NCBI GenBank assembly: GCA_902778895.1
Contig: CACYZF010000002.1
Span: 62,001-126,000 of the forward strand
Source of the DNA: an uncultured bacterium
Lineage (GTDB): Bacteria; Verrucomicrobiota; Lentisphaeria; Victivallales; UBA1829
Direction: 5' to 3'
DNA length: 64,000 bases
Below, one piece after another: positions 41,929-49,761 of this stretch. The translations under genes were made by a program, and so were the position numbers. The stretch's first letter is position 1; every line of letters starts with the position of its first letter. The notes beneath the pieces were generated by a model. The model saw only the letters and a program-made list of their open reading frames with translations. It was not told the DNA's origin and did not search any database.

Positions 41929-41968
41929 GTCGGGGGAAGGCCGTCAGACAAGCGGAACCCGCTGAAAA

Positions 41969-41988
41969 ATAAGACCTATAGGTCTTAT
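41969..41988. repeat. Perfect 20-bp palindrome
   Basis: ATAAGACCTATAGGTCTTAT, followed by a third half-site AAGACCTA at 41990. It lies between the lipoprotein terminator and the 3' end of plsY-gpsA, so an operator role would be odd. Confidence 0.7.
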
Positions 41989-42070
41989 AAGACCTATTTT
42001 GGGGGGCTTTCCGGGGGGGGCGGCATAGTCCGACGCTGCCCCGGTCGGGAAGAGGCGCGGATTGTCCGCC

Positions 42071-43825
42071 TCATTCCTCCTCGTTTTTCGCCTTGCGGGT
42101 CATGAGCTCGCGGACGACTTCGCGCGCGTCGCGGCCGTCGTGGATCGCGGCGTAGATGCCGTGGATCAGCGGCGTGTCGACGTTCCAGCGTTCGGAGAGC
42201 GCGTAGGCGGCCTCGCAGGTCTTCACGCCCTCGGCCACGACCATATTCATGGACTTGATGATCTCGTCGAGTTTGCGGCCCTTGCCCAGCTCCTCGCCGA
42301 CGAACCGGTTGCGGCTGTGCTTGCTGGTGCAGGTCACGATCAGGTCGCCGACGCCGCTCAGACCGCTGAACGTCTCCTTCTTGCCGCCGAGGACCTTGCC
42401 CAGGCGGGACATCTCGGCGATGGCGCGCGTCATCATGGCGGCCTTCGAATTGTCGCCCATGCCGCAGCCATCCACGATGCCCGCCGCGATGGCGTAGATG
42501 TTCTTCAGCGCGCCGCCCAGCTCCACGCCGACCACGTCGTACGACGTGTACACGCGGAAGAATTCGTTCATGAAAATGCGCTGCACGTATTCCGCGATGT
42601 CGCGGTCCTCGCACGCGGTCACGACCAGAGTCGGGATCCGGCGCGCGACCTCCTCGGCGTGGCTCGGGCCGGAGAGCGCCACGTAATGCGTCGGGCCGAG
42701 TTCCTGGCGGCAGAGTTCGCTCATGGTCAGCAGCGAGTTCACCTCGATGCCCTTCACGATGTCCACGATGATCTGCGTGTCGGGGTTCAGGTGCGGCTTG
42801 AATTTCTGAAGCACGCCGCGGAGGTACTGCGACGGCGTCGCGAGCACGATCAGACGCGCGTCCTTCACCGCCGATTCCATGTCGGAGGTATATTCCAGGT
42901 CCGCCGGGATCGGCACGCCCGGCAGGAATTTCCTGTTCTCATGCTCGCGGTTTACGGCGTCGATGTTCTCCTGGAACGCACCCCACACTTTCACCTTGTG
43001 GCCGTTGGCGTGGAGCGTGAGCGCGAGCGCGGTGCCCCAGGCACCGTCGCCCAGCACCGCCGCATTGATGGCGGAATCGTCCTGAAGCGTTGCGATCGAG
43101 AGCGGCGCGACTTTCTTCTTGCGTTCGAACTTGTTCTCCGTCCCCTCGCGCAGACGTTTGATGTTGGAAGCGTGCTTCGTCACGGACAGCGCGGCGAGCA
43201 GGAAGAAAAGGATCATCTCCGGCGGATTCGCATTCGAGAGCCCGGCGATCTTGTAGACCACGCAGAACACCGCGATCGATACGGCCGCCGCGATGCTCGC
43301 CAGCGACACGTAGCGCGAGGCGAAAAACACGATCACCCACACCGCCCCGGCGGACAGCAGAGACAGCGGATTCAGCGCCAGGATCGCGCCCGCCGCCGTC
43401 GAAACGCCCTTCCCGCCCTTGAAGTTCAGGTACACGGGCCAGATGTGCCCGCAGACCGCCGCGAACGCCGCCACGCAGGCCAGCAGTCCGCCCGGATCCG
43501 GCAGGCAGGCTTCCATTTTCAGCCATTCGGGCAGGTGCTCCACCACGAACTGCGAGGATTCGCGGTCGGAGAGCATGGAGGCGGCGATCACGGGTACCGC
43601 GCCCTTCAGGAAGTCGAGGAAGAAGCAGAGGCGTCCCCAGCCTTTGCCGAGCACGCGCGTCACGTTCGTGGCGCCGATGTTGCCGCTGCCGTGCTTCCGG
43701 ATGTCGATGCCCCGGACCGTTTTGCCGAGGAGGAATCCGAACGGGATGGCTCCGACGAGGTAGGAGCCGAGCGCGATCACGGTGATGGAAATACCGATGC
43801 CGACTGGAGTATTGGGAATCGTCAT
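42071..43825 (-). CDS. PlsY-GpsA fusion: acyl-phosphate glycerol-3-phosphate acyltransferase joined to glycerol-3-phosphate dehydrogenase
   Basis: Residues ~1-225 are PlsY, the membrane enzyme that acylates glycerol-3-phosphate from acyl-phosphate: GAIPFGFLLGK, KHGSGNIGATNV, FKGGKGVST, and TKHASNIKRL. A basic linker (~226-250) leads into GpsA: NAD(P) loop AAVLGDGAWGTALA, KGIEVNS, ALSGPSHAEEVA, the catalytic Lys in ELGGALKNIYAIAAGI, and SGVGDLIVTC. GpsA makes glycerol-3-phosphate from dihydroxyacetone phosphate, so one chain carries two successive steps and could hand product directly to PlsY at the membrane. The reading frame is continuous through the junction near 43070. Both domains look complete and active. 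Confidence 0.93.
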   Translation of the reverse strand: MTIPNTPVGIGISITVIALGSYLVGAIPFGFLLGKTVRGIDIRKHGSGNIGATNVTRVLGKGWGRLCFFLDFLKGAVPVIAASMLSDRESSQFVVEHLPEWLKMEACLPDPGGLLACVAAFAAVCGHIWPVYLNFKGGKGVSTAAGAILALNPLSLLSAGAVWVIVFFASRYVSLASIAAAVSIAVFCVVYKIAGLSNANPPEMILFFLLAALSVTKHASNIKRLREGTENKFERKKKVAPLSIATLQDDSAINAAVLGDGAWGTALALTLHANGHKVKVWGAFQENIDAVNREHENRKFLPGVPIPADLEYTSDMESAVKDARLIVLATPSQYLRGVLQKFKPHLNPDTQIIVDIVKGIEVNSLLTMSELCRQELGPTHYVALSGPSHAEEVARRIPTLVVTACEDRDIAEYVQRIFMNEFFRVYTSYDVVGVELGGALKNIYAIAAGIVDGCGMGDNSKAAMMTRAIAEMSRLGKVLGGKKETFSGLSGVGDLIVTCTSKHSRNRFVGEELGKGRKLDEIIKSMNMVVAEGVKTCEAAYALSERWNVDTPLIHGIYAAIHDGRDAREVVRELMTRKAKNEEE

Positions 43826-43833
43826 AAGAATCT

Positions 43834-43862
43834 TTGCTTTTTTCCGCGGTATGTGATATATT
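43834..43862 (+). promoter_or_regulatory. Promoter of the M24 peptidase gene
   Basis: TTGCTT (43834-43839), 17-bp spacer, TATATT (43857-43862) preceded by TGA. Its -35 lies only 9 bp from the divergent plsY-gpsA start, so the two genes share a control region. Confidence 0.55.
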
Positions 43863-43924
43863 AAAGTGTATCATTCAATTTAACTTCATTTGCATCCTTT
43901 TTCAAGTGAGGAGGTCTTTTTTCC

Positions 43925-45055
43925 ATGGAAAAAGTCACGCAGGGACGCCTGATCGCCGCCACCACCGCCGAATCCGCCGACCTGGTCTACGGGTCCGGGT
44001 TCTTCGCCCCCGACGAGTTCATCTACGCCGAGATCGGCGGCAAACGCTACGTATTCGTCTCCGTGCTGGAGATCGCGCGCGCCCGCCGCGAAGTCCGCCC
44101 CGGCATCGAGGTGGTCGACTTCGCCGACGTCCTGAAACAGGCCCCGCAGGACTGCAAGCGCTGCCTCGTCGCCGCCATCAGCAAAGTCTACGGCGTGACC
44201 CGCTGGCAGGTGCCCGAACGCTTCCCCCTCATCTTCGCCGAAAAGCTCCGCGCCGCCGGAGTCGAGGTCGTCATGGCGGACGGCCCCTTCTTCCCCGAAC
44301 GCGCCGTGAAGCGCCCGGACGAGATCGAAAAGCTCCGCGCCGCCGAGGCCGCCACGCAGGATGCCCAGCTCCAGGTGCGCGATTTCATCGCCGAATCCAC
44401 GGTCAATTCCCAGGGCTTCCTCGAATGGCACGGCAAGGTCCTGACCTGCGAATTCATCCGCGCCGAGGTCGAAGCCGAGTTCAAGCGCAAATCCTATTCC
44501 GCCGTCGGCACCATCATCTCCTGCGGCCCGGACTCCGCCCTGCCCCACTGCATCGGCAGCGGCCCGATCAAGGCCGGCGCGCCCGTCGTCTCCGACATCT
44601 TCCCGCGCAGCGACGTCAACGGCTACTGGGGCGACATGACCCGTACGTTCGTGAAGGGCAAGGCGAGCAAGCGCCTCTTCGAGATGTACAAGGCGGTCCG
44701 TTATGTGAACGAAGCCGTCGAGGCGCAGCTGAAGCCCGGCGTCCCGTGCAGCCTCATGCAGGATTTCTGCATCAAGTCGCTCGCCGAAGCCGGATTCAAG
44801 ACCGGCGTCGACGACGAGGGCTACCCCTGCGGATACTTCCACGGGCTCGGACACAGCGTCGGGCTTGAGATCCATGAACAGCCCCGGTTCTCCGCGCGCA
44901 ATTTCGAGCTGCTCCAGCCCGGAAACGTCATCACGGTCGAACCCGGCCTGTACTACCACGACATCGGCGGCGTCCGCATTGAGGACCTCGTGCTCATCAC
45001 CGAGACCGGCATCGAAAACTTCTGCTCCATGCCGAAGGACATCGAAGTCCCGTAA
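43925..45055 (+). CDS. M24-family metallopeptidase (Xaa-Pro aminopeptidase type)
   Basis: Cleaves N-terminal residues, often before proline. The N-terminal ~130 residues form the creatinase-like domain. The C-terminal pita-bread domain has all five metal ligands: Asp in VVSDIFP, Asp in GDMTRTF, His in HGLGHSVGLEIHEQP, Glu in TVEPGLYY and Glu in IEDLVLI. The 376-residue length is normal. It is monocistronic with a strong terminator. Confidence 0.9.
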   Translation: MEKVTQGRLIAATTAESADLVYGSGFFAPDEFIYAEIGGKRYVFVSVLEIARARREVRPGIEVVDFADVLKQAPQDCKRCLVAAISKVYGVTRWQVPERFPLIFAEKLRAAGVEVVMADGPFFPERAVKRPDEIEKLRAAEAATQDAQLQVRDFIAESTVNSQGFLEWHGKVLTCEFIRAEVEAEFKRKSYSAVGTIISCGPDSALPHCIGSGPIKAGAPVVSDIFPRSDVNGYWGDMTRTFVKGKASKRLFEMYKAVRYVNEAVEAQLKPGVPCSLMQDFCIKSLAEAGFKTGVDDEGYPCGYFHGLGHSVGLEIHEQPRFSARNFELLQPGNVITVEPGLYYHDIGGVRIEDLVLITETGIENFCSMPKDIEVP

Positions 45056-45087
45056 AACCGCATCCGATCATAATAATCCGCTTTCCC

Positions 45088-45127
45088 CGCCCCCGCCGGA
45101 CTTCCAAATCCGCCGGGGGCGTTTTTT
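45088..45127 (+). terminator. Terminator of the M24 peptidase gene
   Basis: CGCCCCCGCCGGA pairs with TCCGCCGGGGGCG, followed by six T. Confidence 0.9.
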
Positions 45128-45253
45128 ATGCAGGGGAATATACCGTGTCGCCCCCTGCCCAAGTTCACATCATTGATAACTTTGGTTTATTTGAAAAGCA
45201 AGCTAACAATAAAAGTGTTCTCATCTCCGGCAAGCCATCCTCAACCAATTGAA

Positions 45254-45274
45254 AACTTGCCTTTAAAGCAAGTT
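45254..45274. repeat. Inverted repeat in the AT-rich spacer before the ATPase gene
   Basis: AACTTGC and GCAAGTT, 7-bp arms with a 7-base loop. The rest of the 45128-45327 spacer is AT-rich and holds no gene I can support. Confidence 0.5.
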
Positions 45275-45327
45275 GTCAATGATAATCTTTCTCGGTTCTC
45301 CGTCCAGTAAAAAACTGAGGTGGAGCA

Positions 45328-45375
45328 TTGAACAAAAATGTCATTTTTGACAAAAGTGTTCAATGGTTAAGCTCA
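45328..45375. repeat. 48-bp direct repeat, downstream copy flanking the ATPase gene
   Basis: Matches 46719-46766 at 43 of 48 positions. Each copy is itself an imperfect palindrome (TTGAACA ... TGTTCAA at the ends of its first 36 bases). This copy overlaps the ATPase stop codon. Confidence 0.85.
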
Positions 45376-46626
45376 CTGGTCCATGCTTTCCGGGCCTTTG
45401 AGGAAATCCTTCAGGCCGATTACCAGAATGCCGTCCTCGGTATGATACGGACGCATGGGATCATACATCACAATGATCTTTCGGAAAGAGTCTCCGATCT
45501 TCAGCAGGGAGCGCGTCTCCTGTTCCCGTTTCTCGTCATCGGGTATCTGAAAGGCCGACTGGATATAATACCGCCGATGCCCCTGATTGGCGACGAAATC
45601 GACCTCAAGAGTCTGTCTTGACGCTTTGCCGTCCATGTTCGTTCCGCTCGCGGGGACACATCCGACATCAACGGAAAACCCCCAAATGCGCAGCTCATTA
45701 TAGATCAGGTTCTCCATCAGATGATTCTGTTCCAGCTGACGGAACCCGAGACAGGCGTTCCGGATGCCGAGGTCTTCGAAGTAGTATTTCTGGGGAGAGT
45801 CGATGTATCTGCGCCCTTTGATGTCATACCGGACGGCCTTGCTGACAAGAAACGCATCCTCCAGATGCTTGCTGTAAGCTCCGACGGTATTGACGGAAAG
45901 CGACACTCCTTTTGAGGATTTGAACGTATTGGACAGCTTCCGCATGCTTGACAGGGCGCCAATGGATGAAGCATAGAACTTGAGCAGTTCCTCCATTTCA
46001 GCCGGGTGCTGAATCCGGTTGCGTTCCACAAGGTCCTTGATGTAAACCTCATGGAAAAGATGCTCCAGGTAGCTTTCCTTCTGCCGTTCGGTCCTGCATG
46101 AAAAAAGATACGGCAGTCCACCATAGCGAAGATAATCGCTCAATGCCTGGTCCACAGGCACATCGCATGCAGAAACGTATTCTGCAAAGGAGAGCGGAAA
46201 CACATGGATTTCATCGCCGCGCCCACGGAATTCCGTGATGACATCGGAGGAAAGGAATCGCGAATTGCTTCCGGTAACGTAAACATCCAGATTGTCAATA
46301 TGCAGACAACTGTTCAGGACATCCGCGAAATCGCGAAGGAACTGCACTTCATCCAGGACAAGATAATACTGCCCTTTATCTTTCAAACAACCATCAATCC
46401 AGGAAAGCATTGCATCCGGAGAACGCAGGCCGAGGTTGTGCCGGTCGTCCAGCGCAACTTCCAGAATATGGTCTTCGGGGACGCCTTCCTCGACAAGATG
46501 CTTGTGAAAAAGCTTCAGCAGAAGATATGACTTTCCGGACCGCCTCATGCCGGTAACTACCTTGATCATACCGTTCTGCCTGCGGATAAGCAGCTCGTTT
46601 AAATAATGGTCACGTCGGATTATCAT
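45373..46626 (-). CDS. AAA-family ATPase with DUF4143 C-terminal domain
   Basis: A 417-residue predicted P-loop ATPase of the AAA_14/DUF4143 group, of unknown role. Walker A is VVTGMRRSGKS, Walker B is YYLVLDEVQFL, with a sensor-like TGSNSRFLSSD and the Arg-rich TEFRGRG. The C-terminal DUF4143 region has FYASSIGALSSMRKLSNTFKS and YYFEDLGIRNACLGF, then DFVANQG with a PD-(D/E)XK-like hydrophobic strand (YYIQSAFQI). I start at 46626 because AAGGAGG lies 7 bp upstream, rather than 22 codons earlier. AT-richer than the flanks and bracketed by 48-bp repeats, so probably acquired. Confidence 0.88.
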   Translation of the reverse strand: MIIRRDHYLNELLIRRQNGMIKVVTGMRRSGKSYLLLKLFHKHLVEEGVPEDHILEVALDDRHNLGLRSPDAMLSWIDGCLKDKGQYYLVLDEVQFLRDFADVLNSCLHIDNLDVYVTGSNSRFLSSDVITEFRGRGDEIHVFPLSFAEYVSACDVPVDQALSDYLRYGGLPYLFSCRTERQKESYLEHLFHEVYIKDLVERNRIQHPAEMEELLKFYASSIGALSSMRKLSNTFKSSKGVSLSVNTVGAYSKHLEDAFLVSKAVRYDIKGRRYIDSPQKYYFEDLGIRNACLGFRQLEQNHLMENLIYNELRIWGFSVDVGCVPASGTNMDGKASRQTLEVDFVANQGHRRYYIQSAFQIPDDEKREQETRSLLKIGDSFRKIIVMYDPMRPYHTEDGILVIGLKDFLKGPESMDQ

Positions 46627-46682
46627 CGGTATGCCTCCTTGGAATGGGATTGCCGTTGATTGAATAGCTGGTTCCACATCTA

Positions 46683-46710
46683 AATATATCATGTGTTTTT
46701 ATTTATTCAA
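46683..46710 (-). promoter_or_regulatory. Promoter of the ATPase gene
   Basis: Minus strand TTGAAT (46705-46710), 16-bp spacer, TATATT (46683-46688) preceded by TGA. The 48-bp repeat ends 9 bp upstream of the -35, a position suited to an operator. Confidence 0.65.
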
Positions 46711-46718
46711 GAGAAGTG

Positions 46719-46766
46719 TTGAACAAAACTTTCATTTTTGACAAAAGTGTTCAATGCACAAGCTCA
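46719..46766. repeat. 48-bp direct repeat, upstream copy flanking the ATPase gene
   Basis: Same unit as 45328-45375, five mismatches. From here to 46912 I see no gene, only an AT-rich spacer with T- and G-rich patches. Confidence 0.85.
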
Positions 46767-46912
46767 AATCAACAACGGAAAAGCCATTGTATCTTTTTTC
46801 CGGTCTTGATTCCGTCCCGTGCGGCGTCGAAAAAACTGGCATCTCCCGAATCATTTTTGAGGGGCGGGAGACAGAAAGTTAGAAGTTTTTTTTGCAAAGA
46901 CGTTTTTCCCGC

Positions 46913-46940
46913 TTGCATTTTTACGAATTTATGGTATGGT
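46913..46940 (+). promoter_or_regulatory. Promoter of the 422-residue membrane-anchored protein gene
   Basis: TTGCAT (46913-46918), 16-bp spacer, TATGGT (46935-46940) preceded by TGG. Confidence 0.5.
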
Positions 46941-47005
46941 ATAGAATTGAAACGGCATGCACCGTACGGTTCCCTCGATCTTGAAACACCCCTGGAGGAC
47001 TTGCC

Positions 47006-48274
47006 ATGAAAAAGAAATCTTTCTGGATAACCGCCGCGATCATCGGATTATGCGTCATCGCCGTCATCTTTGCGCTGGCACGAGCATGGACATACAGGCC
47101 GATCCTTATCGAAGGGACGATCACGGACGAGCAGGGAAACGCCATGAACGGGGTTACCGCCTACGTGAGCTTTTTGCAACGGAAAACGATGGTTTGGCAC
47201 CCCGGTTCAAATACACTTGAGGAGACCGTTGATTCCTCTTTCCGTTTCGAGGGGAATGGCGACCGTATTTTCGTCACATTCGCCAGGAAAGGTTACGCAC
47301 CGCGGGGGCTTCTGCTTAACCGCGACGACAGCGATCTGATCCAACGGGACCTCCGCATCGTCATGAAGAAAACAACGCCGGAAGAACTGGAAAAAAATCT
47401 TTTCAGGGCGTTCTACCAATGGAGTTCTTTTGATCATATTGAAATAGGAGAAATACAGCCCACGACCGAGGATCGTCTTGAGCAGTTTCGCAAAGCTTAC
47501 GTGCTTGAAAAAAGCGATATGACGAATGTTTTCACGAAAACAATTCAAGATCACTTTTCAGTGCTGGAAAAGAAGCCGGAAAATAAAAAACCCGAAGATC
47601 TGTTTTATTATGCCATATCATCTCTCAGATATTATCCGCCGCCTCAAAAAGAGTTCATGGAATTGATTCAAAAAACCTCTGAATGGGAACCAGAGCTTGT
47701 TGAAACGGTCATTTCCGGGTATATAAGCGCATACCCTGATTGGTTTTTTGATGACAAACCGATTATCGAAATCATAGATAAAACCAACTCGAAAACAAAC
47801 AGACTCTACAGCGTGTGTGCTGATTTAATAAACCAAATTCGTAAAGAAAAGAATGAGGTTCGTAAAAAGAAGCTTCTTGATAAGGCTTTCGAATGGGCTT
47901 TTCAGGATGACAAGCTTGAACTCTTCTGTTTTTTAGACAGAATTTTGCTTGATCACTACGAAAAGGAATACGCAACGAATCCCGGACGAAAGCTCCAGTT
48001 GGAAAAGGATTTGAAGCGTTATGAGGAAGCCAGGAATTACGACTGGGTTTACCGCCGGACGAAATACGCTCTGGAGCATTTCGGCGAGGAAGACGAATCG
48101 CTTGAAATGCTGTACAAGATGGATACGGATCCAAAGCTGAAAGATGGCGAATGGGAGCGTTCTGAGCGTAAAAGGCGTAATAGAGAGCACATAGAAGAGA
48201 TGAAGAAGGCGGGAAAAGACCCTAGGTCTGTTTATTCCAAAGAGTATCTCGAAGAGCTATACAGAGATGAATAG
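47006..48274 (+). CDS. Membrane-anchored protein with a carboxypeptidase-regulatory-like domain
   Basis: Function unknown. One membrane helix (residues ~7-27) is followed by a ~90-residue Ig-like domain (ILIEGTITDEQGNAMNGVTAYVSF, SFRFEGNGDRIFVTFARKGYAPRG), matching the carboxypeptidase regulatory/CnaB-like pattern. The remaining 300 residues are helical and rich in Lys, Glu and aromatic residues, possibly TPR-like, ending in a charged tail. GGAGGA precedes the ATG. The middle of the gene is clearly AT-richer than the chromosome average, which supports acquisition with the adjoining ATPase region. Confidence 0.7.
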   Translation: MKKKSFWITAAIIGLCVIAVIFALARAWTYRPILIEGTITDEQGNAMNGVTAYVSFLQRKTMVWHPGSNTLEETVDSSFRFEGNGDRIFVTFARKGYAPRGLLLNRDDSDLIQRDLRIVMKKTTPEELEKNLFRAFYQWSSFDHIEIGEIQPTTEDRLEQFRKAYVLEKSDMTNVFTKTIQDHFSVLEKKPENKKPEDLFYYAISSLRYYPPPQKEFMELIQKTSEWEPELVETVISGYISAYPDWFFDDKPIIEIIDKTNSKTNRLYSVCADLINQIRKEKNEVRKKKLLDKAFEWAFQDDKLELFCFLDRILLDHYEKEYATNPGRKLQLEKDLKRYEEARNYDWVYRRTKYALEHFGEEDESLEMLYKMDTDPKLKDGEWERSERKRRNREHIEEMKKAGKDPRSVYSKEYLEELYRDE

Positions 48275-48281
48275 ACTCCTT

Positions 48282-48314
48282 CCCTCACCACCCCCGGCAA
48301 ACTGACCACGACAC
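48282..48314 (+). repeat. 33-bp intergenic direct repeat, copy 1
   Basis: Begins CCCTCACCACCCCCGGCA; matches 48824-48856 at 30 of 33 positions. Both copies sit between a stop codon and the next start. Confidence 0.75.
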
Positions 48315-48329
48315 CTGAAAGAACCTGAT

Positions 48330-48821
48330 ATGGAACTGGACATCACAAAACAGAAAACGAACTGGATACTGGCGGGCAAAATCGCGCTCGGTGCCGTCTG
48401 CGTGCTGGCAACGGTCCTGTCGCTGTCCCGGCTGGGGAGCGACGAGTGGAGGACGCTTTGGGAATGGCTGTCCACCCTTGCCCGCAGAAGTCCGCTGGGC
48501 TTTGCGATCATTACGGCGGGCGTCGTCAACCTCTTCCTCCTCTTCGGGCTCTATCTGTGGGGAGACAAGCGTACGCGGCGTGTCCTGCTGCCGATGTGCA
48601 TCCTGCTGCCGCTGCATCTGACTCTTTTTCTGCATATCACCTTCCTCTTTCCGATTATCAACCTGATCCTGCTCCTGGTGCTGATCCCCTGCGCAATCGA
48701 AGCGGTCGCCCGGAAAAAACCTCTCCTCGGGATTGCGGCGGCGTTTTGGGCGTTCTACCTTCTCGCAGGGGTATATCTATGCTATGATTTCTGGTCGAAG
48801 ATCTCGCACCTTGCCAAATGA
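48330..48821 (+). CDS. Four-helix membrane protein, function unknown
   Basis: 163 residues with four hydrophobic segments (about residues 14-33, 58-77, 88-117 and 129-153) and short basic loops (GDKRTRRVLLP). No motif I recognise. It is bracketed by the two copies of a 33-bp repeat, so the gene-plus-repeat block of about 540 bp looks like a duplicated or inserted unit. GAAAGAACC lies before the ATG as a weak ribosome binding site. Confidence 0.65.
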   Translation: MELDITKQKTNWILAGKIALGAVCVLATVLSLSRLGSDEWRTLWEWLSTLARRSPLGFAIITAGVVNLFLLFGLYLWGDKRTRRVLLPMCILLPLHLTLFLHITFLFPIINLILLLVLIPCAIEAVARKKPLLGIAAAFWAFYLLAGVYLCYDFWSKISHLAK

Positions 48822-48823
48822 TC

Positions 48824-48856
48824 CCCTCACCACCCCCGGCAGACTAACCCCGACAC
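48824..48856 (+). repeat. 33-bp intergenic direct repeat, copy 2
   Basis: Three mismatches from 48282-48314; begins two bases after the previous stop codon. Confidence 0.75.
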
Positions 48857-48872
48857 TCGTGGAGGATTTCAC

Positions 48873-48905
48873 ATGAAACACAAACCAGCAGGGCAGCGCA
48901 CATGA
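48873..48905 (+). CDS. Ten-codon leader peptide overlapping the next gene
   Basis: GGAGG (48861-48865) is well spaced for the ATG at 48873, which opens MKHKPAGQRT and stops at TGA, overlapping the ATG at 48902 by 4 bases. The downstream gene has no ribosome binding site of its own, so it may depend on ribosomes finishing this mini-frame. The alternative is a frameshift remnant of a longer N-terminus. Confidence 0.4.
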   Translation: MKHKPAGQRT

Positions 48906-49708
48906 CGTATATGGATCTGATCGACGAAAACTTCGATACACCGGAACACGAGAGATCGTATGCGGAAGTGAAGCAGATTCCGCACATGAGCAACTGGACG
49001 TATTTCTGTCAGCTGCTCCTCGGCGGATTCCCGCTGTTCATTCTCTTCGAGCTTGCGCGGCTGTCGGGCTGGTATCTCTATCAGAGCTTCAAAAACGGTC
49101 GTCCGTGCCGCCTCTTTTTCCCGAAACGGAGCCCGGACTCAATCCTTTTGCAGCGGATCAAGGCGTCGGTCGGTCTACCCGAACCGCAGCCATGGGAAAC
49201 CGACGAGCAGCGGCAGCTTGCGGAAACCCTCGTGAACAAGTTTGTCTCCCCCGACCTTCGCCCGTATGTGCGCCCGGATACGCCGTTGTGCCTGCTGAAT
49301 ATCAGGGACGTTTTCATGTTCCTCGGCATCAAAGACTATGAATGGGGGACCATAGCGAAGGAACACCGTCTCGGACAGAAGGACCTGAACAAAATCCACC
49401 GGCTGCTGAACGCATCGCCCCACGAAGCGCACACGTTCCGCGAACTCGTTTCCATGATCCAGTCCGCCGGCAAACGAAACGCCCGGAGAAACGACGATTT
49501 CGGCTGTCTGCTGCGTTGTCTGCCAATTCTGTTTTATTTCCCGGATAGCATTTTGATCTATGCCTGTACTCGCTCGTATGTGATACCCTACGGCCCCCCG
49601 ACTTTCGAACACTACATTTCTTCCGCCCAAGTCTGGCTGGGGTTCATCCTGTTCCCGTTTCAATATATCTGGTTCCTCATGTGGGCCGCGATATGGCCGG
49701 GATGCTAG
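48902..49708 (+). CDS. Membrane protein, function unknown
   Basis: 268 residues. A hydrophobic segment near residues 38-58 and two more near 199-217 and 238-262 flank a ~130-residue soluble region. That region has a conserved-looking LVNKFVSPDLRPYVRPDTPL and a helical EHRLGQKDLNKIHRLLN. No family recognised. It appears translationally coupled to a 10-codon leader. Confidence 0.6.
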   Translation: MTYMDLIDENFDTPEHERSYAEVKQIPHMSNWTYFCQLLLGGFPLFILFELARLSGWYLYQSFKNGRPCRLFFPKRSPDSILLQRIKASVGLPEPQPWETDEQRQLAETLVNKFVSPDLRPYVRPDTPLCLLNIRDVFMFLGIKDYEWGTIAKEHRLGQKDLNKIHRLLNASPHEAHTFRELVSMIQSAGKRNARRNDDFGCLLRCLPILFYFPDSILIYACTRSYVIPYGPPTFEHYISSAQVWLGFILFPFQYIWFLMWAAIWPGC

Positions 49709-49726
49709 GAATTTTTCAAAAGTAGA

Positions 49727-49748
49727 CCCGCCCCGACACTGGGCGGGG
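49727..49748 (-). terminator. Terminator at the end of the PP2C run
   Basis: CCCGCCC pairs with GGGCGGG around a 7-base loop; on the minus strand TCTACTTTTG follows. The T-tract is short. Confidence 0.5.
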
Positions 49749-49761
49749 CGGTTCATTCAGG

